Assembly: GCA_023391815.1 (NCBI GenBank)
Contig: JAEWAF010000040.1
Span: 1 to 64,000 of the forward strand
Length of the DNA stretch: 64,000 nucleotides
Reading direction: 5' to 3'
Source: Pseudomonadota bacterium
GTDB lineage: Bacteria; Pseudomonadota; Gammaproteobacteria; Steroidobacterales; Steroidobacteraceae
How positions within the stretch are numbered: position 1 is the stretch's first letter; every line of letters begins with the position of its first letter. Positions 32,269-40,797 of the stretch are shown here, piece by piece. A program made the position numbers and the translations under genes. Under the pieces are notes generated by a model, which was given only the letters and a program-made list of their open reading frames with translations, ran no database searches and was not told where the DNA came from.

Positions 32269-32966
32269 ACCCAACCGAACTAGGCTCTCGGGAAAACGAG
32301 GCCAGGGACGCGTTTCAGGCCATACATACGCCGATCCGCGTGTTGATCGTCGACGACCACGCCATCCTCCGCGCCGGAGTGCGCGAGATGCTGGCGGAAG
32401 AGCAGGACCTGCAGGTCGTCGCCGAAGCCGGCTCCGCCGAGGACGCGCTTCAACAGTTACGTAACGGCCTGCAGGTCGATGTCGTGGTGCTCGACATCAC
32501 CCTGCCGGGCCAGAGCGGCATCGATCTGTTGAAGCAGCTGAAGCGCGATCAGCCGGAGCTGGCGATCCTGGTGCTGAGCATGCACCCGGAACGCAGCTTC
32601 GCGGTGCGCTTGATGCGCGCCGGCGCCAACGGCTACGTGCCCAAGATGATCGTGCCGGAAGAGCTGGTGAAGGCCGTGCGAGCGGTCGGCACGGGGCGCC
32701 GCTACATCACCCCGCTGGTGGCCGAATTGTTGGCCTCCGAGTGCGCGGCCGATGAAGAGGGCCCGATGCACAACCGGCTGTCCGAGCGCGAGCTGCAGGT
32801 GTTCACGCGAATTGCGCGTGGCGTCTCGCCAGCCGTCATGGCCAACGAGCTCGGCCTGAGCGTGAAGACCGTCAGCACGTATCGGGCGCGCATTCTGGAA
32901 AAGATGGGAATGCGCAGTAACGCCGAGATCGCGGCCTACGCCGTCCGCAACCAACTGGTGGAATGA
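32262..32966 (+). CDS. NarL/LuxR-family response regulator
   Basis: A 234-residue regulator. About 24 extra polar residues precede the receiver domain (RVLIVDDHAILRAGVREML, phospho-acceptor Asp78 in VVVLDITLPGQSG, Lys in GYVPKMIVPEEL). The C-terminal LuxR helix-turn-helix follows (LSERELQVFTRIARGVSP, ELGLSVKTVSTYRARIL). It overlaps the preceding Fis-type gene by seven bases. It is the natural partner for the NarX-type kinase 550 bases upstream. Targets are not visible in the window. Confidence 0.93.
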   Translation: MLNPTELGSRENEARDAFQAIHTPIRVLIVDDHAILRAGVREMLAEEQDLQVVAEAGSAEDALQQLRNGLQVDVVVLDITLPGQSGIDLLKQLKRDQPELAILVLSMHPERSFAVRLMRAGANGYVPKMIVPEELVKAVRAVGTGRRYITPLVAELLASECAADEEGPMHNRLSERELQVFTRIARGVSPAVMANELGLSVKTVSTYRARILEKMGMRSNAEIAAYAVRNQLVE

Positions 32967-32978
32967 GACAGTTGGACC

Positions 32979-33362
32979 ATGGCTGCCGGATCCGAGCTGA
33001 CGATCTATATCGTCGAGGATTCACCGGCGGTCATGGAGCGGCTGGTGGAAGCCGTGGGTGACATTCCGAATGCCAAGGTGGTTGGCAGCGCCGACGCGGT
33101 CGCTGCCGCTATCGAAGGCATGCGGCTGTCGCAGCCCCGCGTACTGATCCTGGACATCCAGCTACGCGGTGGCAGCGGCTTTCAGGTCTTGAAACAGTTA
33201 CGCGCCAGCGCCAGCCGGCCCGAAGCAGTCATCGTGGTCACGAATCATCCTTCGGATGATTACCGGATCGCGAGCCGGGAGTGCGGCGCCGATCATTTCT
33301 TCGACAAGGCTTCGGAGTTTCACAAAGTCAGGGAGGTACTGCTCCAGATCGACGCAGCCTGA
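32979..33362 (+). CDS. Stand-alone receiver-domain protein
   Basis: A 127-residue single receiver domain with no output. Residues YIVEDSPAVMERLVEAV hold the acidic pocket, VLILDIQLRGGSGFQVL the phospho-acceptor Asp59, VVTNHPSDDY the Thr switch and FFDKASEFHKV the Lys. It starts 12 bases after the NarL-type gene. Such CheY-like proteins serve as phosphate sinks or bind partner proteins. In this cluster it could compete with the NarL-type regulator for phosphate from the kinase. A terminator about 250 bases downstream may close the unit. Confidence 0.9.
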   Translation: MAAGSELTIYIVEDSPAVMERLVEAVGDIPNAKVVGSADAVAAAIEGMRLSQPRVLILDIQLRGGSGFQVLKQLRASASRPEAVIVVTNHPSDDYRIASRECGADHFFDKASEFHKVREVLLQIDAA

Positions 33363-33616
33363 GTCCGATCGGGTTGGAATATCCGTAATGTCCGCAAAAA
33401 ATTTGCGGTCGCGTCACGGAACATACTCAGGATCCCGGGCGTCTGGTCGTGCGTTGAAGCAGCGTTGCTCGAATCGGAGCTGCCGTTTTCTGCGGTTCGA
33501 TTCGACGCAGGATTGAATTTGGACCCTGCGCAACTCGTTACATGGACCTCCCCAGGACGATGGGGGCACCCGCTGAGAACCCATCGGACACCATGCTGAC
33601 GGCTGCGCACTTCATA

Positions 33617-33651
33617 GGCCGCGCCTCCAACGAAGCGCGGCCTTCTTTTAT
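33617..33651 (+). terminator. Intrinsic terminator
   Basis: A perfect 8-bp stem (33617-33624 with 33635-33642) is followed by TTCTTTTATT. It points rightward and would end the kinase/regulator operon or a small RNA upstream. Confidence 0.75.
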
Positions 33652-33740
33652 TCGGACGAGCGATCGGGCTCCTGCCACGACGCTCGTGCTCCGAGGCAAA
33701 AAACGCGGTTTTTGCCGGGAGCCGCCGCCGGTGGCGGCGG

Positions 33741-33754
33741 GGTACATCCATGTA
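33741..33754. repeat. Palindromic element, copy 2 (GGTACATCCATGTA)
   Basis: Shares 14 bases with the element at 21816-21831 and is likewise preceded by G-rich sequence. It lies next to a GCCGCCGCC/GGCGGCGG hairpin. Confidence 0.45.
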
Positions 33755-33770
33755 TCCGGTGTCTCTCTGA

Positions 33771-33800
33771 AGCTAGCGTTGTCTCTGTAGCTAGCTTTTT
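33771..33800 (+). terminator. Terminator-like hairpin
   Basis: AGCTAGC (33771-33777) pairs with GCTAGCT (33790-33796) and runs into five T residues. Orientation is rightward, away from any gene that needs it except read-through from the regulator cluster. Confidence 0.5.
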
Positions 33801-33818
33801 CGTGTTCAACGCTGGGAG

Positions 33819-34061
33819 TCAGCGCTCGCGATCTTCGTGGCTGATGTTACGGCTCCACTCGGCTCGGCTGCGCGAGGGATCGTATTCGACGGCCGTTTCC
33901 GAATGAGTGCTGCGACATTCGTCCTGCCAACGCACGACGACGTAGCGGCCGGTGCGCAATTGCCACACATCGCCGCGCAAATCCACGTCGCTGTCTTTGA
34001 GTCGTACCGGATCGCCGATGCGCAGGCTGCTGCGCAGGGCTTCGCTCATTTCGCTGCTCAT
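33819..34061 (-). CDS. Small hypothetical protein (80 aa)
   Basis: An 80-residue soluble protein with no family I recognise. It reads MSSEMSEALRSSLRIGDP and then VRLKDSDVDLRGDVWQLRTG and RYVVVRWQDECRST. That pattern of short strands resembles an SH3-like or KOW-type small barrel that handles a conditional charge surface. The tail is charged and probably disordered. A strong AAGGAG site lies before the ATG at 34061, which supports a real gene. Neighbours are unrelated. Confidence 0.7.
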   Translation of the reverse strand: MSSEMSEALRSSLRIGDPVRLKDSDVDLRGDVWQLRTGRYVVVRWQDECRSTHSETAVEYDPSRSRAEWSRNISHEDRER

Positions 34062-34273
34062 GATGTCTCCTTACTCACCGCTATCGGCACGAGCAGTGCA
34101 GTAGGTTAGGGGCATCGATATTGATGTTCGACTAGGGGAAAGCAGTAACCCCCTGGTTTATGTGGGGATTGAGCATCGCGTCACGCGGCCGGCGGGCGGT
34201 GCGTGTGAGCGAAGTCACAGATCGCGAGCCCTTGGGTTTTAACAAAACTCGTTGTCGCGCCGGTCGTGCGCTA

Positions 34274-34528
34274 TCAGCGGGAGTCGGTCCACCAGCCCAT
34301 GAATTCCTCGAAGCTGATCGAACCGTCGCCATCGGCGTCGGTGAGCTCGAATGCCAGCAGGCATTCATCTTCGGACAGATCCTGATCCAGGGAGCGTAAC
34401 AGGGCGCTGAATTCCTGGTTGACGATCCAGCCGTCGCCGTTGGCGTCGCAGACGTCGAAGCTTTGTTTCAGCTCGGCCAGATCGCCCGCATCGACGGCGA
34501 CGTCTTTGATCTGATCCAGATCCGCCAT
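34274..34528 (-). CDS. Small EF-hand calcium-binding protein
   Basis: An 84-residue protein with two canonical EF-hand loops: DANGDGWIVNQE at 28-39 and DADGDGSISFEE at 64-75. Each has Asp at positions 1, 3 and 5 (Asn at 3 in the first), Gly at 6 and Glu at 12. Flanking helices match the calmodulin lobe layout (LAELKQSFDVCD, EDECLLAFELTD). There is no signal peptide, so it is a cytosolic calmodulin-like lobe (calerythrin/EfhP-like). AAGGAT precedes the ATG. A Cys sits just before loop 1. It probably buffers or senses Ca2+, and partners are not evident from its neighbours. Confidence 0.9.
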   Translation of the reverse strand: MADLDQIKDVAVDAGDLAELKQSFDVCDANGDGWIVNQEFSALLRSLDQDLSEDECLLAFELTDADGDGSISFEEFMGWWTDSR

Positions 34529-34570
34529 GGCGCATTCATCCTTAAGTTGCGTGCTCGTGCGGGGCGAATC

Positions 34571-36202
34571 TTACTTCACTGTGTAAAATTTCTCCGCAAA
34601 GAAATCGCCATTCACCCAGCGGGGTGCGGCCGGCGCGTTCGCCACGTTCAGCGCGATCCGTAAATCGATGCGGGCCAGATCGGCGGCGGTCGGATAGTCC
34701 ATCGGTAACGTCAGATCGTCGCTGGGCTGGTGATAGTGCGTCGTCAGGTACTGCCGGCGCAGTTCATCCAGATCGATGCTCGGGTTTCTGGGTTGATAGC
34801 CCGCGCCGAGCACCAGCGCGGGGATGCCGCGACGGATGAACGAGAACTGATCGCTCCGAATGAATTTGACCTGCTCGGGCGAGGCATCGGCACTGAGTCG
34901 ATAGCCCTGCGCGGCCACGGCCTGGCGCGCCACTGTTCCCAACGTTGAATGCTGTGCGCCGAGCGCGACGACGTCGAACACCGGCGTAAACGTCAGTGGC
35001 ATGTCCACGTTGATGTTCGCGATGAGCTTCTTTTCCTGCGCCTGAGCCTGGCGCACGAAAAAGTCGGAGCCGAGCAGACCTTTTTCCTCGGCGGTGACGG
35101 CGGCGAATATCACCGAGCGTCGTGGTTTCACATTCGAGGCATACAGCGCGCGCGCGATCTCCAGCATGATTCCGACACCAACGGCGTTGTCGTGCGCGCC
35201 GTTGTAGACGGCGTCGCCGTTCACTGCCGTGCCGCGACCGAGATGATCGAGATGCGCGGTAATCACCACATACTCGTTCTTGAGCTGCGGGTCCGAGCCG
35301 GGCAGCACGCCGATGACATTCGAGCTTTCGGTCTTACGCAGACCCGTGGTCGCCGACAAAGTCATCATGCCGGGCAATTCGAAGCCTTGCGGCGTGCCTT
35401 CTTCGGATGCGGCCAGCGCCTCGGGGAAGCCGCTTTGCGCGGTCTCGAACAGTTGCGCGGCGGCGTCGTGATTGAAACGGAAACGTAACTTCAAGGCCGG
35501 GAAGGCGTTCTGCGGCTGGCCGGTTTCGTCGAGCCAGCGCATCTGAGGAATCCAGCTCATGGCGACGCGACGTTCCCACGGCGTGCGCTTGGTATCCGCC
35601 GTTGAATCGATCGTGATGACGCCGACGGCGCCGCGCTCCACCAGCGTGGCGAGCTTGCGCTCTTCCCACGAGTAGTACGCGCGTTTTTCGTTCGAGAACT
35701 TCGCCGGCGCGCCGCTGAAGATGACGGCGATGCGGCCCTTCACGTCGATGTTCTCGAAGTCGTTGTAGTCGAGCTCGGGCGCATAGATGCCGAAGCCCGC
35801 GAACATCATTGGCGCGCTGAGCGTGGAGCTCGCGGAGGAGAAATCGGCACTCGGCAGGTAGTGAGTGCCGTATTCGAATGTGTATGTATCGTCCCCGCGC
35901 ACCAGCTCGGCGGACGAGCCGGGCAATACCGGCGTCGCTTCCAGCAGCGGCACCTTCTGGGTATAGCTCTTGTCCTCACCGGCCGGCTGCAGGCCGGCCT
36001 GACGGAACTGCGAGGTTACGTACGCCGCGGCGATGTCGTAGCCGCGCGAAGCGGTGGCGCGCCCTTCCAGCAGATCGGCTGCAAGAAATTCCACGTGACT
36101 GCGGATGGCGTCGGGCTGGACCTCGCTCCACGGGCCGCGGTCGGCCGCTTGCAGCGGCCCGACGGCGAGCAAAAACAGCAGGAATCCAGGCAATCCGCGC
36201 AT
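34571..36202 (-). CDS. Exported M28-family zinc aminopeptidase
   Basis: A 543-residue secreted metallopeptidase. A signal peptide (MRGLPGFLLFLLAVGPLQA) is followed by the N-terminal part of the catalytic fold, a PA-domain insertion (about 150-280) and the catalytic core. Zinc ligands appear in ITAHLDHLGRG (His, Asp), YNGAHDNAVGVGIMLEIA (Asp), AVTAEEKGLLGSDFF (catalytic Glu and ligand Glu) and NINVDMP (Asp). The last ligand is in the C-terminal LTTHYHQPSDD. It resembles other PA-domain M28 enzymes that trim peptides in the periplasm. It stands alone, divergent from the NlpC/P60 gene. Confidence 0.92.
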   Translation of the reverse strand: MRGLPGFLLFLLAVGPLQAADRGPWSEVQPDAIRSHVEFLAADLLEGRATASRGYDIAAAYVTSQFRQAGLQPAGEDKSYTQKVPLLEATPVLPGSSAELVRGDDTYTFEYGTHYLPSADFSSASSTLSAPMMFAGFGIYAPELDYNDFENIDVKGRIAVIFSGAPAKFSNEKRAYYSWEERKLATLVERGAVGVITIDSTADTKRTPWERRVAMSWIPQMRWLDETGQPQNAFPALKLRFRFNHDAAAQLFETAQSGFPEALAASEEGTPQGFELPGMMTLSATTGLRKTESSNVIGVLPGSDPQLKNEYVVITAHLDHLGRGTAVNGDAVYNGAHDNAVGVGIMLEIARALYASNVKPRRSVIFAAVTAEEKGLLGSDFFVRQAQAQEKKLIANINVDMPLTFTPVFDVVALGAQHSTLGTVARQAVAAQGYRLSADASPEQVKFIRSDQFSFIRRGIPALVLGAGYQPRNPSIDLDELRRQYLTTHYHQPSDDLTLPMDYPTAADLARIDLRIALNVANAPAAPRWVNGDFFAEKFYTVK

Positions 36203-36442
36203 GATGTCTCGTGAAGCTGGGCGACGGGCGCAACAGTATCACTGACGCGAGTGTTTCGCTGGCGCGGCCGGTTTTGGAGAGGTCGCTGCCGTCCTAGGCT
36301 CTACTGGATCGCGACGCTGCCGGGGTCCCGCGATCGAGCGGAGCGGAGTTGTGGGGCGCCGTCGCGTGCCGCGCCAGTTCATTCGGTATTCAGTGGTTGG
36401 CACTTAGCTTCGAGCTTAGGCATTCTTCTGGGCGGTATCGCT

Positions 36443-37039
36443 ATGAACCGCACGCAAGTTTTCAAATCGAGCGCCGTTCGGTCGGCACGACGCCGGGATC
36501 CGGTCATGGCCGAAGACCGTGCCCGCTCCGTTGCGACTCGAGCCGCGTCTTCAGCGCTCTGGTTGGCGATGATCGGAGCGAGCCTCACTCTGCAGGGGTG
36601 CGCTGTGCCGCAGCCCTATGTGTCGCCGACGCCCACGACCTCGACTCTCCGCCCGCCGGTCGCGCCAGCGACTACTGTGGGCAATGAGGTGGCGATTCGT
36701 GCGATCTCGTTGTTAGGCTCGCCGTACCAATGGGGCGGGAATGGACCGACCTCGTTCGATTGCAGCGGGCTGGTGCGCTTTATCCACGATCAGCTGGGAA
36801 TATCCACGCCGCGAACCGCGGCCGAACAGTACTCCGCCGCGACACCGGTCCCGCTGAACGAGCTCGAGCCCGGCGATCTACTGTTCTTTCGAATCAAAGG
36901 CCGCATCTCGCACGTGGCGATTTACACCGGCGAGGGCCGCTTCGTGCACGCCCCACAGACCGGCCGGCCGGTCGAGCTGCGAACGCTCGACGACGACTTC
37001 TACCGCCCGCGCCTCGCCGGCGCGGGCCGATTGTTCTAA
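36443..37039 (+). CDS. NlpC/P60 cell-wall endopeptidase lipoprotein
   Basis: A 198-residue lipoprotein (lipobox LTLQGC, Cys53 in this numbering). After a Pro/Thr-rich spacer comes an NlpC/P60 domain: LGSPYQWGGNGPTSFDCSGL with catalytic Cys107, PLNELEPGDLLFFRIKG, RISHVAIYTGEGRFVHAP with the catalytic His. These enzymes cut D-gamma-Glu-mDAP bonds in peptidoglycan stem peptides (Spr/MepS type). Two starts are possible. The ATG at 36443 gives a long n-region, while the ATG at 36506 gives a more normal 31-residue signal. I report the longer form without strong evidence between them. Confidence 0.88.
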   Translation: MNRTQVFKSSAVRSARRRDPVMAEDRARSVATRAASSALWLAMIGASLTLQGCAVPQPYVSPTPTTSTLRPPVAPATTVGNEVAIRAISLLGSPYQWGGNGPTSFDCSGLVRFIHDQLGISTPRTAAEQYSAATPVPLNELEPGDLLFFRIKGRISHVAIYTGEGRFVHAPQTGRPVELRTLDDDFYRPRLAGAGRLF

Positions 37040-37191
37040 CGCCGCGAACAAATAGATGCCCACTGGCCCACCGCGCTCAGACCGCGCGGGAGGGGCGACT
37101 GTTCTAAAGCGACCAGATAAACAGCTTCAATGACCGTTGCGGGCGAGGCCGCCGCGCCTGGGTGGCGCGGCGTTGTGGAGACGCGGCCGAA

Positions 37192-39213
<2,022 letters not shown>

Positions 39214-39227
39214 GTGAACCGCCGGCT

Positions 39228-39662
39228 TCAGTGGCGTGGTGGCAGATTGGCTAATGCGGCGCGGACTTTGTCGGCGTGCCGGGCGAGCAGGTCCTTATCG
39301 GCCCAGTCCCGGTTGTGACCGCGGATTTCCTTGCCGTTGTAACAAGGCAGGATGTGGAAATGAATATGGAACACGGTCTGACCCGCCGCCGGCTCGTTGA
39401 ATTGAATGATGCGCATGCCGTCGGGCTTGAACGCCTGCTGCACGCCGCGCGCGACGTGCTGAGTCGCCTTGATCAGATCGGCGAGCGCGTCCGGTGCGAT
39501 GTCGAAGAGATTGCGCGCTTCGACTTTCGGAATCACCAGCGTGTGGCCGTCCGACTGCGGCATGGCGTCCATGAAGGACAATGCCGTCGCGTCCTCGTAG
39601 ACCTTGAACGACGGAATCTCGCCGCGCAGGATTTTTGCGAACACATTGTTTGTATCGTACAT
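39228..39662 (-). CDS. HIT-family nucleotide hydrolase
   Basis: A 144-residue histidine-triad protein with the motif VFHIHFHILPCY and an N-terminal NNVFAKILRGEIPSFKVYED, the bacterial HinT signature. Family members hydrolyse adenosine phosphoramidates, including faulty aminoacyl-AMP products. A strong AGGAGGCGCG site lies just before the ATG. Close spacing to the DUF4404 gene (8 bases) and to acs (14 bases) indicates one transcript. AMP-adduct clearance next to an AMP-forming synthetase is a sensible pairing but may be coincidental. Confidence 0.93.
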   Translation of the reverse strand: MYDTNNVFAKILRGEIPSFKVYEDATALSFMDAMPQSDGHTLVIPKVEARNLFDIAPDALADLIKATQHVARGVQQAFKPDGMRIIQFNEPAAGQTVFHIHFHILPCYNGKEIRGHNRDWADKDLLARHADKVRAALANLPPRH

Positions 39663-39670
39663 CGCGCCTC

Positions 39671-39940
39671 CTAAATGCCGGCTTTGGCGAGCGCGTCGAT
39701 GAGCTGACGCACGGCGGTGCCGACGGCCGGATGCTCGGCTTCGAAGCTCACCGCGAGCTGTTCGAGCCGGTCGGTGAGCGGGTGATCTTCGTTGTCGAGC
39801 GATGCCGCGCCCAGCAGACGCGTCAGATCGCTGAGCAGGAGCATGAGCGATTCGCGCGTGCGGGCGTCGATCGCGTTGCGGTCGAGCTGCTCGAGCCTGG
39901 CGTGCAGGGCGAGGATATGTTGCTGGATATCTTGATTCAC
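39671..39940 (-). CDS. DUF4404 family protein
   Basis: An 89-residue all-helical cytosolic protein that fits DUF4404: ILALHARLEQL, SLMLLLSDLTRLLG, LTDRLEQLAVSFEAEHPAVG and the final VRQLIDALAKAGI. The family has no assigned role. It sits between the DUF4412-like gene (31-base gap) and the HIT gene (8-base gap) in the leftward operon. Confidence 0.85.
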   Translation of the reverse strand: MNQDIQQHILALHARLEQLDRNAIDARTRESLMLLLSDLTRLLGAASLDNEDHPLTDRLEQLAVSFEAEHPAVGTAVRQLIDALAKAGI

Positions 39941-39971
39941 TGACTCTCTCCGTTGCGCGTTCCGCTCGATG

Positions 39972-40751
39972 TTAGCGCGGCGCCATCATGTCTCTTTTGG
40001 TATATCCGGCCGGAATCTCGAACAGCGATGCCGCGAGCGTCTCGGAGCCGATGTTGCTCAGACTGGTCTCGTTTTGCGGCTTGCCGCCGACGAAGTGCCG
40101 GCTGACGACCGGAATGCCGCCGAGCGCCTCGAAGTTCTGGATCTGTTTCTGCGCCATCTGTTTCAGCCACGGCGCGTCCATGCTGGTCATCATATCGTTC
40201 ACCAGCGCCGACATCTTCCTGGCGGACGCCATCAGCTCCGCCGAGCCTTTCAATGCGTTGGCCGGCACCACGCACAGCTCGTCGGTGAGCACGCCGGCTT
40301 CGCGCACTTCGACATAAGTACAGCCATAGCCGTTGACCTTGTCATTACGTGAGGTGCGCTTGATTTCCGGTGCCGGCTGGCCTTCGCCGCTGGGGATCTT
40401 GGCGCCGAGCATCTTCTCCAGCTGCGCGCGCTGCTCCGGTGTCATGGTTTTCATGCGCTCCTGGAGCATCTGCAACGCCGGGTTGAGCTGCTCGGCCATG
40501 CGCTTCATCGAGGCGCGATCCATGGCGATGTAACTCTTGTCCTTGTGGTTGATCGCATAGATCGTTTCGTCCCGGAAGATCAAGGTCGACTCGTTCGGCT
40601 GCGATTCAACGCGCATCATGCCGTCCTGAGCCCACGTGTTGATGGTGCTGGCGCGGCCGCCGGACAAATCGCGGCTGATGGTCTCGAGCTTGGTCCCGGC
40701 GTGCGCGGCGGTGGCCGTCAGCAGGAGCAACGGCAGTGTGCGGACGAGCAT
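39972..40751 (-). CDS. Exported DUF4412-like protein
   Basis: A 259-residue exported protein with a signal peptide (MLVRTLPLLLLTATAAHAG). It then reads TINTWAQDGMMRVESQPNES, TLIFRDETIYAINHKDKSY and IAMDRASMKRMAEQLN, the beta-rich pattern of DUF4412/LolA-like proteins that track lipid-like ligands. A second half has NGYGCTYVEVREAGVLTDEL and ends IPAGYTKRDMM. The ATG at 40751 follows AGGAGGGACC. The upstream six-residue extension has no such site. Role unknown; the fold would suit carrying a hydrophobic molecule in the periplasm. Confidence 0.78.
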   Translation of the reverse strand: MLVRTLPLLLLTATAAHAGTKLETISRDLSGGRASTINTWAQDGMMRVESQPNESTLIFRDETIYAINHKDKSYIAMDRASMKRMAEQLNPALQMLQERMKTMTPEQRAQLEKMLGAKIPSGEGQPAPEIKRTSRNDKVNGYGCTYVEVREAGVLTDELCVVPANALKGSAELMASARKMSALVNDMMTSMDAPWLKQMAQKQIQNFEALGGIPVVSRHFVGGKPQNETSLSNIGSETLAASLFEIPAGYTKRDMMAPR

Positions 40752-40797
40752 GGAGGTCCCTCCTGACATGAGCCGATTCTACCCGCTCGAGGCCGGT

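Larger units (their letters stand above)
33363..33818. other. Highly structured intergenic region
   Basis: About 455 bases without a convincing gene. It holds an intrinsic terminator (33617-33651), an 8-bp stem of GGCAAAAA/TTTTTGCC (33695-33716), a GC hairpin (about 33722-33740) leading into a GGTACATCCATGTA element, and a second terminator-like hairpin (33771-33800). The 33363-33616 part could be a long 3' UTR or a small RNA. Confidence 0.55.
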
